Notes under the pieces: model-generated
What the model was told of the DNA's origin: nothing
Databases searched by the model: none
The model's input: the letters and a program-made list of their open reading frames with translations, nothing else
Program-made: the position numbers and the translations under genes
Shown here: positions 47,528-58,439 of the stretch, one piece after another
Numbering within the stretch: position 1 is the stretch's first letter
How the letters are laid out: each line of letters begins with the position of its first letter
From: Lycium barbarum
Taxonomy: Eukaryota; Streptophyta; Magnoliopsida; Solanales; Solanaceae
Direction: 5' to 3'
Length of the DNA stretch: 64,000 nucleotides
NCBI RefSeq assembly: GCF_019175385.1
Contig: NC_083345.1
Span: 8,037,205-8,101,204, forward strand

Positions 47528-49594
47528 TGTCACGCCCCGAACCATGGCCTGGGCGTAACACGGCACTCGGGTCTTGCTTGCATGTGTCCGAGCGAACCTC
47601 ATGGCTTGCTTGTCAACATGGGCATCAAAACAATATAATCTATATGATGCAATTTAAATGAATCATGAAAATGTAATTTGCGGAATAAAGTCTTGGAATT
47701 ATCTCGCAGCATGAAATATCATGAAAACATAATTGTCTGCAAAGATGGAAGCATAGCTGACTCTGTGAACTAACATATGTCTATGAAACCTCTAAAACAT
47801 GTCTGAATACTAACTACCAGGACATGGCCCTGGACTACCATAAACTAAATACTAATGCAGACTCCATGTTGAACCCCGAGAGGAGTAGGGCTCACCAATA
47901 AGCTGATAACTGAAGTGATCCTACTGCGCAGATGTATGCTCTTGAAAATCGGTATCTGCACCGTGAAGTGCAGGCCCCGGGCAAAAAGGACGTTAGTACA
48001 TGGTGAATAGCACTAGTATGTAAAACCTGCTGAAATGAAGAACATGGCACAACATAGGTATAGGACATGAACTGAAACTGAATATAACTTGAACATAAGC
48101 ATGAAACGTGAGTAAAGTATGAAAACAATAAATCAATGGAAATACATGTATGTAAAACTGCTTGTAACGTGGGGAACGGTATAGTATAATCGACAACATG
48201 ATCTGGTACTTGCGTCCTACCAGCAGAACACTCACACCTTGCCAGGGGTATGAGATTTAAGTAATAATAAGCATGTAAGGATCCAAACTGCATAATGAAG
48301 GTGTTGCCTCCTTGCTGACAACTCTTATCCTACGGTGGGAACGTAGTTTCATGCTATCTGAGCCTTCTCGGTTAACTAAGCAATTCCAAAAAACATGAAC
48401 ATGATATAGTTGGCTAAGAAGCCCATGATTTTCGTGAAATAACTTGTAATCATGATTTCACGAAATAACCTGTAACATGATTTCATGAGATAACTTGTCA
48501 TAGTCTTGCAAACATGTTCTTGATTCATGAATAATAACAATAGTTCATAATTATATATATATGATTGACTTGAAAACGTACTTGTAACTTGCTAGATAAA
48601 ATCATAAAGTTTCATATAAACATAATGAGAACACATGAGGAAGAATTCATGATTCATGGATTAATTTAGGGTTCCTAATAACCGTAATGGAAGATTAGGA
48701 ATTCAATAACGAATATAGATACAAAATTCATGTACATAAATACATAAATACGGGCTACCAATATGTTGGGTTTAATGCCCTAGGGTTTGAACTTCATGGA
48801 TATCAAGAAGCAGAGCATGGGGAAGAACGTAGAGATTCCCACATGTGGATGGAGGTTTTACATACCTTAATTGCTCCAAAACTTGAATTAACGACTTGAG
48901 TTTTGAAGAAGATTTCCTAAATCTTGATTCTTGAATCTTGAGATGGGTATTCTTGAAAACTCTAGATTAGGAACAATAATTTCTTGCTTAGATTATTAAA
49001 GTATATGTTAGAATTGAGTTGGAATAATTAGAGTAGGCTTACCTTGGTGTTCTTGATGATGGAAGAGGGTAGGAGGTCGTTCTAGGGCTTGAAGGAATAA
49101 AAAATAATGATGTGAACTGATACGGACGAATATGTACTGTTCTGGAAAATTAAAATTTCGCCCAGTCAAATACTGGCCGTATTTTGAAATACGGTCAGCA
49201 CTGCGTCTCTTCAGTAAAATGGCCATAACTCTTTGCACAGGTGTCCGTTTGACCCCTATAATATACCGCTGGAAAGGTATTTCAAATCTCTACAACTTTC
49301 ATCAAGGAAGTTTTTCCAAATTACAAATAAGTTTTGAAATACGGGCCGTATTTTGAAATATGATCCGTATTAAACCATATGACATCCAAATGCCAAATTC
49401 CAGAATGTTCAGAAATCCTTGGTACCAGTTTACGACTTGAATTACGGCCCGTATACTGAAATACGGTCACTGTTCATGGGCGTAAACCCCCATCTTATAA
49501 CTGAACAGGGAAATTCCAATTCCCACATTCTTTATCTGATTTTCTAAGTCTAGGATCATGGTCAAAGCTTACGTTAAAGGTACGAGGTGTTACA
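47528..49594 (-). mobile_element. Solo LTR inside the hAT transposase
   Basis: On the - strand it runs TGTAACACCTCGTACC ... GGTTCGGGGCGTGACA, 2067 bp, without internal region. The flanks agctt (47523-47527) and tgctt (49595-49599) agree at four of five bases. A ~100-nt block (TTCCTTGATGAAAGTTGTAG .. CAAAGAGTTATG) is shared with the LTR fragment at 52107. A cluster of CCGTATTT/AAATACGG palindromes lies at 49160-49475. Open frames inside it are not convincing. Confidence 0.7.
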
Positions 49595-50068
49595 TGCTTC
49601 TCCTAGTTGCCACTGCATCAGTTGAAAGAGCTTTTTCGGCAATGAAGTTTATTAAGAATGAGCTGCGGAGTCAAATGAATGATGAATTCTTGAGCGGTTG
49701 CATGGTTCCTTTTGTGGAAAAAGATGTGTTTAATGATGTTTCAACTGATGATATTATTTTGACTTTTCAAGCAATGAAACCTCTTCTAGTAGTGTTGTAA
49801 ATGTACTTGAGAAGTATTAGTAGTGATCTTTTTTGTAGTTTGTACTTAGCACCCTAATTCTAGATTGATACATTGTAAAGGGCTAACTTTTTGCACTATT
49901 GTAGTTACTACCTTTTTATTCTTGTTAGTTTGAGATCCTTTGTAATGGAACTAACTCTTTGTACCTATGTATTATTACATTCTCCGGAATTGTGTTTTTT
50001 TCGGCTTGTTCGCATGTTTACGTTTTATTTTCCGAACCCCCTGGATGAAAATCCTGGATCCACCACTG

Positions 50069-50228
50069 GTGGGGTGGGGTTGGGTGGTGGTGAGGAGTAG
50101 TGGGTGGTTGAGGTGATGGGTGGTAGGGTGGGGTAGTTGGAGGTGGGGGTGGAGTATAATGGAGAAATGAAATACGTAACCACGTAAAAACCACCAAATC
50201 TGTCGTTACAAAAATTGAACAGTTAAAA
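50069..50228 (+). repeat. G-rich minisatellite and flank right of the hAT element
   Basis: This continues the GGTGGG-type array into which the hAT inserted (to about 50155), then unique AT-rich flank up to the Helitron 5' end. Confidence 0.7.
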
Positions 50229-50450
50229 TCTATATATTATTAAAAAGAGGATAGCTTGCCATAGGATTGTGACAAGTGTCAGCGTAGGATAATGCCACAT
50301 GGAGTTTTAGGATAAGAAATAGTTAATTAGTTAGTAATTAGTTATTTTTTTTAATTTAAAAATAATTAAGTATAAATATTTTCTAGGAAACATATACCTC
50401 TATATATTGGATTTAAGTTAAATTAACAAATAAAGAATTTAGATTACAAC
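50229..50450 (+). mobile_element. Helitron 5' end (fragment)
   Basis: TCTATATATTATTAAAAAGAGG, preceded by A, is a typical Helitron start. GACAAGTGTCA follows, much as AAGTGGCAAG follows the start at 28765. No 3' end (hairpin plus CTAG) is found to the right before other elements, so the right border is unknown. Confidence 0.6.
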
Positions 50451-50739
50451 TAGGGGTGGCAAACGGGCGGGTCGAGTCGGATATGGGCCGGGTCGAAAAT
50501 GGGTTGATAAAAAACGGATCAACTACTCGACCCGCTCATATTTAACACGGTTAAAAAATGGGTTACCCGACGGATAATATGGATATCCATCTTATCCATA
50601 TTATTCAAAGCTACTTCAAAGATGTTGGCTTCATGTAGCCAATATGGAGAAGATTAAATTACCATTTTGTCCACAAATCCAATCCTTAGTACATAGTTGC
50701 GCCTCAACATTTGTAGGAAGAATAGAACTTCAAAACTTT

Positions 50740-51435
50740 TCAATGACTCGACCTCTCAAAGTGTCTATTTCATATATGACTACTTTGTACTTTGAAGACA
50801 ACCCCAAAAAGTGACTATGTTTGTAAACTAGCCAGTTTTTAAAAGTGACACAAAAAATGACTATTTTTGTAAATGGACCATTTTGAAAAGTGACATAAAA
50901 ATGGTTATTTTTGCAAAAATATATTTCTTGCAAAATGACCGAAAATGCCAATTTGCAAAAATAGCAACTTTTTTGTCATTTTTCAAAAAATGGCCACTTT
51001 ACAAAAGTAGTCATTTTTGTGTCACTTTAAAAAAATGGTTACTTTACAAAAGTGACCACTATCTTAGAAATGGCACATTGCAAAAATGGTTATTTTAATA
51101 CTTTCACAAAGAAGCTATTTTAAAAAATGGCTACTTTTGCAAAGTAGTTAGTTTTTAAAGTAACTACAAAGTAACTACTTTCACAAAATGACTATTTATG
51201 AAAATTGACTACTTTCAAAAAGTGACTATTTTTAAAAAGTATCTACTTTCACAAAGTGGCTATTATCTAAAAGTGACTATTTTCTTAAGTGACTACTTTT
51301 GCAAAATGACTATTTATGAAAAGTAGCTACTTTTTGCAAGTAATATTTTGAAAAAGCGGCTACTTTTGTAATGTGATTACTTTTGTAAAGTTGCTATTTT
51401 TGAAAGTTACTATCTTCACAAAATGCCTAGTTTTG
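50740..51435. repeat. Degenerate short repeats AAAGTGACTACTTTTGCAAA in the MITE
   Basis: About 700 bp of loosely repeated ~20-nt words such as AAGTGACTATTTTTG and AAATGGCTACTTTTGC in both orientations, hence many small inverted repeats. Confidence 0.7.
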
Positions 51436-51439
51436 CAAA

Positions 51440-51740
51440 GTTGAGAGATTTGGGGGTGGTGGTAGAGAGGTGAGAGGTAGGGGTTGCGGGGCAGGTAGTA
51501 ATAAGGGTAGGGGTGGTGTAGGTAGTGATAGGGGTAGGGCGTGGGGTAGGTGGTTATAGGGGTGGGGGTGGGGTAGGTGGTTATAGGGGTGGGGGTGGGG
51601 TAGGTGGTTATAGGGGTGGGGGTGGGGGTAAGTGGTTACAGGGATGGGGGTGGGGGTAGAAGGGGGTGGTTAAGTAGTGGGGTGGGGGTGTAGGGGTGGT
51701 TACGTGGTGGGGTGGGGGGAGGTGTTGGAGGGGGTGGTTA
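51440..51740 (+). repeat. G-rich minisatellite in the MITE
   Basis: Units of about 27 bp, GGTGGTTATAGGGGTGGGGG-type, are clearest at 51540-51630. The sequence family resembles the G-rich arrays beside the hAT. Confidence 0.8.
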
Positions 51741-51978
51741 AGGAACTTTTTTTTCTAGAGAAAATATTTTCCAAAACATTTTGACCAACCAAACATGGGA
51801 AAATTAGAAAACAATTCCTCCATACCAAACACACTCTATATGTTGTGGGTTTTATCCATTTTACCCATTAATTTACTCATATTTTAAGTGGATAATATGG
51901 GTTGACTCATATTGGACCGATTTAAAATGGGTTGGGTCGGGCAGATAACCATATTTTTTACCCATTTTGCCACCTCTA

Positions 51979-52106
51979 GCCACAAGCATGGATAATAGAA
52001 GATTACACTCAAGTAACGATCCAATGTATTTTATGATATTAAAACTAAGAACGAGGTTATGTTAATAGATAATGATTTCTAAAATCTCATTGAAAGTCTT
52101 CCAACC
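51979..52106 (-). repeat. Fragment of Athila-type LTR (inverted)
   Basis: The reverse complement matches the region around 45040-45180, with many changes. It is cut on the right by the LTR that starts at 52107. Confidence 0.75.
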
Positions 52107-53336
52107 TGTAACACCTCGTAACTTCGGACGAAAGTTGGACTCATAAGATGATAATATAATGGAACCAATATGAGGGTTATAGAAAGTGTTTTGAAAACCA
52201 ATTAAGTCATAAGAAATCTCTTTGGGCAAAGAAAAGTTGGAAGCCACTCTACGGGGCATGTTTGCAAGTGAGTTTATGGAAGGTCTTACTTCCAACGACC
52301 ATAACCCCTCTATTAATTTGGATTTTGGGAAAACTTCCTTGATGAAAGTTGTAGCCCCTTGAATTAGCTTTCCAACGGTATATTATGGGCCTCAAACAGA
52401 CATCTGTGCAAAGAGTTATGCCCATTCTACGACAGACTGTCCGAGCAGAAATATTTCGACGGACCATTTGACGGTCCGTAGAACATTTTGACGGTCCGTA
52501 AAACATTTATACGGTCCGTCAAATGGTCACAGATAACCATATTTTGCTGGGCAGTTTTACGGTTAATTTTGACGGTCCATAAAACAATTATACGGTCCGT
52601 CAAATTGACTCAAGCCAGCGTCAAATGGTCACAGAAACTCAATTTTTGCTTGGTAGTTTTACGGACCATTTTGACGGTCCGTCAAACAGTTTGACGGTCC
52701 GTAAAAATGGGCGTAGAATTGCCCGATGGGTCAGATTTTAAGATGTTAATAAGAGACCCAAACTCATTTTTTTCATTCCCATTTCTCCTACACGACTCAA
52801 GGGTTCTCTAGAGCCATCCAAACACTTCATATGCAAGAATCCAAGTGAAACGAAAGATCCACTTCATCAATCCACAAAACTAAGTGTGAGAAACACATCA
52901 AATCCATTCAAGTTATGAAATTCCATGGAAGGTGGAACTAGGGTTTTGTTCAAGTGAAGCATTTCAACTCAAGGCTTATTCCTACAATAACCAAGGTAAG
53001 TTTTATGATGTTTCATGATGATTAAAGTGTTGATAAGTTCTTGGGAGAATAGTAAATGAGTTTGATAAAGAGAATTATATGAACTATGCTAGGGTTTTTG
53101 GATTGTTGACTTGGGATTGTTGTATTCATATGGGTGATGAAGAATGATGTCAATTACATCTAATTGAGATTGTAGAATCAGCTAGAAGTAATAGAATGGG
53201 GATTGGGGGAAGAAAACACCATTAATGAAGGTTGTGGAACTTCATGCCCACCAAGTGTTTGATAAAATGCTTAGATGAACAAAACATGAATATTGTTGCT
53301 AATATAGAGTCCCTATGACCTGTATTGCTATAGATT
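52107..53336 (+). repeat. 5'-truncated-partner LTR fragment, TGTAACACC family
   Basis: It starts TGTAACACCTCGTAACTTCGG, like the solo LTR at 47528-49594 read from its - strand. It has a cluster of GACGGTCCGTC-type palindromes (52450-52710) and a splice-donor-like ACCAAGGTAAGT (52990-53001), a feature shared with the solo LTR. It is cut off at 53336 by the truncated LTR of Ogre3. No gene is seen. Confidence 0.65.
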
Positions 53337-54920
53337 AAAATAGACTCTTAAGGCATGTTTGGCTGAAAACCAACGGAACTAGCGACTAGATCATGCTTTA
53401 CTGAAATACATTAGACTATGACAACATCTAAAAAACACATTTTAATCGAATGGGGCTAAACTGAGTCAATATACAGGACTAGATAATCAAAAAAAAAAAC
53501 AGCATATAAAGCAGGCTTGACTACTAAACCAAAACTAACTAAAACGGCATGCCTGAATCACAGGATAACGAACTGAAACAGACACAAGCAACCAAAAATG
53601 CGAAAAAAATAAACGAAATGAATGATTACCTGCTTTGTGTGCAGCGAAATGAGGCGAAGGTCTCGAATCTACACTCGATTACTATGAAATCTAAGCTTGA
53701 ATCCACTCAGACCCGCAACGGTAACAAGGGGCCAAAACAAAAGATGATTTAGTATTTTTTCAACTGAAAACTCAAGAAATGTTTTAGAGCGAAAAAGAAG
53801 GTTGTTCTTCTCCTTTAAAGTGACTGGAAATTTTAATTCTTGGGGATTTCGTGACCAGAAAAGGAAAACGAAATTCCAGATTCTTTGGGGTTTTTCGATT
53901 TTTATCTTTAAAAGGTTTCTACCGCTAAGCAAACTTTATCATCCGTGTTCTCCTCTCCCCAAAAAAATCTCCCCTTTGAATTAACAGAAAACTCTTATTT
54001 ATATCCCCCAATTCTCCTTTTCGTTTTGTATATAAAAAGTAAATAAAGAGGGGAGCGTTGGGGAAGACGACGGACAGGCGTGGGGGGACAAAACGAGGTG
54101 GGGGTGATGGTGAGGATAACGTGATGTAGTGGGAAGTGGAGGTGGCAGAGGTAACGTGGTGTAGTGGAGGTGTCAGACGCGTGGGATGGAGAAAAACAGT
54201 GGGGTGTGTGTGTGTGGCGGCTAGGGTTTAGGGGTAAAGGGAAAGGGAGTGGCAGAGAAGGGGATGGGGAGACGGTGGTGTGGTGGAGGCGACGATGGGG
54301 AGGTGGAGAAGACGGCAGAGAGGGAGAGGAAAGGGGGAAAAGGTGGGGGTGCGGCGGAAAAGATGAAAAAATGAAGGGGGATTAGGGATTTAGGGTTAAA
54401 GGAAAAATAAGGGATGGGCTGGACCGGGTCGGGTTAAAAATGGGCTGGTTTGGCTAAAATATGGGCTGGGTAAAATTAAAAGAGTGGGCTGGTCCGAAAA
54501 TGTTGGTTAATTATTTGGGCTACTACATTTAAATAAAAGACCTACTTAAATAACTTGTGTTAAAATATTATTCAATATAAAATATGTAATTATTAGTGCT
54601 CAGATAATAATAATAATAATAATGGCGTTGTAATAGCCGTGCAATAATATCTCAAAAATCCACGGTAAATAAACACTATTATTTAATTAAGCAAAGATAA
54701 ATGCGATGCGTGTGCGTAAGCTGGTAAAATGCCGAAATGATAAAAAATTGTGAATAATAATAATAATGTCTAGTAACTATAAAGGAATAATGAAATGCCG
54801 GTATTGATAAGAGGCTAGTAATTATAGTAAAATACAATATATATTTTTTAATTTTCCAAAAATATTAGAAGCGTAAATAGGTATTTTGGAGGAGAGGCGG
54901 GACAAAATTGGGTGTCAACA
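53337..54920 (-). repeat. Truncated 3' LTR of Ogre3
   Basis: Nearly identical to 62395-63984, including the GA-rich tract and an (AAT)n run that differs in repeat number. On the - strand it starts TGTTGACACCCAATTTTGTC. Confidence 0.92.
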
Positions 54921-54935
54921 ACTTGTCCCTCTTTG
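54921..54935 (-). other. Polypurine tract of Ogre3
   Basis: On the - strand GCAAAGAGGGACAAGT abuts the 3' LTR start. Confidence 0.82.
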
Positions 54936-55022
54936 CCCGGTAATGATGAAAAGAGTTGTCAGGCAAAGACGTTGACTCAGTAGCCTATTTTGTCCCGGCT
55001 AAAGGGAACTTGAGAGGATTAT

Positions 55023-55090
55023 GACCGAACTCCGGTCTCTGAGTTGCCTACATATCTCGGGCTGTACGAGAATCAGGTCGAGTGTAGTTC
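55023..55090 (-). repeat. Three-stem module, single copy near PPT of Ogre3
   Basis: On the - strand: GAACTACACTCGACCTGATT, hairpin TCTCG-N7-CGAGA, TATGTAGGC, then AACTC-N8-GAGTTCGGTC. Stem 1 is CTACA/TGTAG and stem 3 is AACTC/GAGTT: both are compensated variants of the forms in the arrays. Confidence 0.75.
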
Positions 55091-55479
55091 TGGGACAATT
55101 ATGACATCTGAATGACTAATGAACCCTGATTGGCGCGAAACTTGCAAAATATTGTCCCAGTGTTGAATTATGATAACACTGGGTATTATGATAGAAACTT
55201 GAGAATTCTTGAAAATTGAATTGCTGGAATGCAAGAGAATACTTGTAATTAGAGACGAGTGTTCGAGGTAGATCCTTGACCCGTGTCGGGAAGTCTGCTT
55301 ATCCTTCCCAACTCATTGCCCCAGTTCGCTGCCGAAGAAATAGTTCCACGAATTGATGTGTGATGCCAACTTTAATATTGTCAAAAGCCACAAGCTAAAA
55401 ACAATTGTTAACAATAAAGAAATATATGTGTAAATAAAAACAGGGTTGGAGAAGTTACACTTGTAACCCTTGTTTCGAA

Positions 55480-56540
55480 AGTTGAATCCACATTCGGAGG
55501 TGGGTGCCTGAACGGAAATATAAGATACCCGCATTCGGCGGTGGGCGCCTGAACTGAAATATAAAATACCCGCATTCGGAGGTGAGTGCCTGAACTGAAA
55601 TATAAGATACCCGCATTCGGAGGTGGGCGCCTGAACTGAAATATAAAATACCCGCATTCGGAGGTGGGCGCCTGAACTGAAATATAAAATACCCGCATTC
55701 GGAGGTGGGTGCCTGAACTGAAATATAAGATACCCGCATTATAAGCTGGGTGCCCGCATTATAAGTTGGGTGCCCGCATTCGGAGGTGGGTGCCTGAATA
55801 TAAGATACCCGCATTCTGAGGTGGGTGCCTGAACTGAAATATAAAATACCTGCATTCGGAGGTGGGTGCCTGAACTGAAATATAGAATACCCGCATTCGG
55901 AGGTGGGTGCTTGAACTGAAATATAGAATACCCGCATTCGGAGGTGGGTGCCTGAACTGAAATATAGAATACCCGCATTCGGAGGTGGGTGCCTGAACTG
56001 AAATATAGAATACCCGCATTCGGAGGTGGGTGCCTGAACTGAAATATAAGATACCCGCATTCGGAGGTGGGCGCCTGAACTGAAATATAAAATACCCGCA
56101 TTCGGAGGTGGGTGCCTGAACTGAAATATAGAATACCCGCATTCGGAGGTGGGTGCCTGAACTGAAATATAAGGTACCCGCATTCGGAGGTGGGCGCCTG
56201 AACTGAAATATAAAATACCCGCATTCGGAGGTGGGTGCCTGGACTGAAATATAAAATACCCGCATTCGGAGGTGGGTGCCTGAAATGAAATATAAGATAC
56301 CCGCATTCGAAGGTGGGTGCCTGAACTGAAATATAAAATACCCGCATTCGGAGGTGGGTGCCTGAACTGAAATATAAAATACCCGCATTCGGAGGTGGGT
56401 GCCTGAACTGAAATATAAAATACCCGCATTCGAAGGTGGGTGCCTGAACTGAAATATAAAATACCCGCATTCGGAGGTGGGTGCCTGAACTGAAATATAA
56501 AATACCCGCATTCGGAGGTGGGCGCCTGAACTGAAATGTA
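55480..56540 (-). repeat. 41-bp minisatellite in Ogre3
   Basis: About 25 units of 41 bp (core CATTCGGAGGTGGGTGCCTG, then AACTGAAATATAAAATACCCG) with few substitutions. Because 41 is not a multiple of three, one 41-residue pattern runs through all three - strand frames, giving long overlapping frames up to 511 codons. An isolated unit lies at 58355-58395. Confidence 0.92.
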
Positions 56541-57000
56541 AATCCACGTCCATTTCCACGATACAAAAATGTAAATCCACATCCACTTCCACGTCCATAT
56601 TTCACGGTACAAAAATGTAAATCCACATCCACTTCCACAGTGCAGAAAAATAAATCCACGTCCACTTCCACAGTGCAAAAAAATAAATCCACGTCCGCAT
56701 TTCACGGTACAAAAAATGTAAATCCACATCCACTTCCACTGTACAAAAATGTAAATCCGCGTCCACTTGCGTGGTGCAAAAATATAAATCCACGTCCACT
56801 TCCACTGTACAAAAATACAAATCCACATCCACTTCCACTGTACAAAAAATAAATCCACCTCCACTTTCACAAACTTTAAAAATAAATCCACTTCCACGTC
56901 CACAATGTTCATATGAATCCACATTCTTTCCCACGATATAAATCTACTTCTACTTCCACGTCCACATCCACAATGTAAATTCACGTCCACTAAAAAAAAT
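56540..57000 (-). repeat. Second, degenerate ~34-bp minisatellite in Ogre3
   Basis: Repeated words AAATCCACGTCCACTTCCAC with (A)n-GTGCA or GTACA spacers. The period varies from 30 to 37 bp. Confidence 0.8.
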
Positions 57001-58130
57001 AGTATTGTAGAAAGGTATCCACATTTATATCCACATCTTAATCCGTGTCCCGTTTGTGAGGGAAGTTAAATCCATAATTATCCCCACAATTTAATATACG
57101 ACGCAAGATTTCAATCTCGTTATCTTATTAAAATACCACATTCTAAAAGAACTTGTTAGCGACTTGAAATAAATAAATATGTACAAAGTGATGACAAAGT
57201 TGAGGAATTCAAACCAATAACAGGTGTCCAATGTCAGTATCCAGTTTGAAGAAGGTTAAATCCACGATTATGTGCACTTGATCCATCGAGAAATGTCACG
57301 AGCTAAAACAACTGTTAGTGATAAGAATATGTAAATAGCTGGGTTTGAAAGAATTATGCTCACAGCCCTTGGTTGAGAAGATAAATTCGTGTCCACTGTT
57401 GCGATCAAAATTTCATGACGAGTGGAACGACGTCCACCGTTCAGCACAAGCTACCTTTGCATCCTCATTTAAGAATATTTGCATTTTGAAGAAAGCTAAC
57501 TCTTTGATCATGTCCATAATTTAAATTTTAAGATGAGTCAAACATGCACCATATTCATGTTAATTAAACCTGTCTCAGCAAAGAAAAATTGTGAGTTTAA
57601 AAGAAAATTGATTGACTTGTGCATGCCGGGGAACTTGGCCCTTGAGTTGATCCCTGTTTCGGTTGCGTCCTCGTTCTTCGATGTCTCACCACATATTTTG
57701 CTTTGCCGGGGAGTTTCAGTTAAAAAAGTGTATTTTGAAAATAAAAGCAATGAGATTTGATGACTTCGAAAGGAAATACTTAGTGGCTCTAATCGGTAAA
57801 ATGATTATGAAGACTCGATTTTTGAATTTATCCGCATTTTAGAAATATATGGATGGACTTTTATTTAAAATTGTTAAACATTTAAGACCACTTTTATGCT
57901 ACTTCTAAAAATTTGTCCCAGTTTCGAGTCCTGAAGACAATTGATTCTAAACGATTGAAAAGTGAGAACTTATCATTAAAGTTTTTGAAATTGTTTTGAC
58001 CGATTTCAAGATACTAAGACACATGAATTTAAACAGTGGGAAGACCAAAATATTGTATAAAACTCCTTGTGTATCTTATAGGAGCCAAAATGATTGGACA
58101 AACCGAAGATATTGAAAATTTTAAAACAGA
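57000..58130 (-). other. Ogre3 internal spacer
   Basis: No gene or clear repeat is seen. The short frame 57533-57760 has no recognised features. Confidence 0.5.
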
Positions 58131-58133
58131 AGG

Positions 58134-58340
58134 GCCGAACCCGCCTCGGGTTGCCACGTATCCCAAAGGAATCAGGCCAGACGTAGTTCGTGATCAAAAT
58201 AAGAACTTTTGAATTTTTGTTTTAATAAAAGGGAGGGCCGAACCCGATGTGGGTTGCTTACGTATCCAAAAGGAAATCAGGCCACACGTAGTTCCACTGA
58301 AATATTTTAGAAAGAGTGGCCAAACCCGATGTGGGTTGAC
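58134..58340 (-). repeat. Three-stem module array in Ogre3 (two copies and a partial)
   Basis: Copies at 58134-58189 and 58237-58294 (about 103 bp apart) and a fragment at 58317-58340. Stem 3 is AACCC-N5-GGGTT and stem 1 is CTACGT/ACGTGG or ACGTAA (weaker). The position just downstream of gag matches Ogre1. Confidence 0.8.
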
Positions 58341-58439
58341 TAAATTGAAAATTAAAAATACCCGCATTATGAGGTGGGCGCCTGATTCGGAACGAGCTGG
58401 TCGAGAAAAGGTAAAATAGCTTGCTTGTTTTGAGAATCT

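Larger units (their letters stand above)
39481..49800 (+). pseudogene. hAT transposase, broken (exons 39481-39548, 45412-47527, 49595-49800)
   Basis: A hAT transposase cuts and pastes its element by a DDE-type reaction. The ATG at 39481 starts MNKYFTKVSNSSSGYHSQPN; the frame then joins, without loss, to 45412 (HPNHRDAIRRDYLQKRPCQP, a BED/TTF-type zinc-finger region, DAAFCLYCYLF). Next come GLALQGHDESRASLNRGNFL, the DUF4371 core LVDESFDVSRKEQMAVVLRY, then CYDGASNMQGDINGLK and HCFAHQLQLTLVGVAKKCLQ, then ACDARWGSHFKSF. The C-terminal hAT dimerisation segment ATASVERAFSAMKFIKNELR lies beyond the solo LTR at about 49608. Breaks: stops at 45770 and 46390, frameshifts near 45900 and 46900, a stop at 47167, and the two insertions. 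It is dead. Confidence 0.88.
38522..50068 (+). mobile_element. hAT DNA transposon (ZMYM1/DUF4371 type), twice interrupted
   Basis: The 5' terminus is TAGGGGCAGATTTATAGG (CAGGGGCGGAT in unit B) and the 3' terminus is ..GGATCCACCACTG, whose complement CAGTGGTGGATCC matches as a short TIR. The 8-bp duplication gtggggtg stands at 38514-38521 and 50069-50076. Removing the two insertions leaves about 3.6 kb with one transposase gene. 38940-39480 is a 5' non-coding part with no further feature. Confidence 0.85.
50451..51978. mobile_element. hAT-type MITE with internal arrays
   Basis: It starts TAGGGGTGGCAAACGGGCGG and ends ..CATTTTGCCACCTCTA, so the ends are inverted (TAGGGGTGGCAAA against TAGAGGTGGCAAA). 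Subterminal ATGGGT and GGGTCG blocks repeat on both sides. The 8-bp flanks (attacaac, gccacaag) agree poorly. There is no coding sequence. Confidence 0.65.

Noticed and set aside
47892..48293. 133-codon - strand frame in the solo LTR
   Set aside because: Cys/Tyr/Ser-rich frame without motif, inside a non-coding LTR.
54164..54385. Gly/Arg-rich frame in the Ogre3 LTRs (also 63222-63443)
   Set aside because: Antisense reading of the GA-rich tract that precedes the TATA-like box.
55455..56990. Long - strand open frames (511, 317 and 279 codons)
   Set aside because: They are three readings of the same 41-bp minisatellite and show no domain; not annotated as genes.
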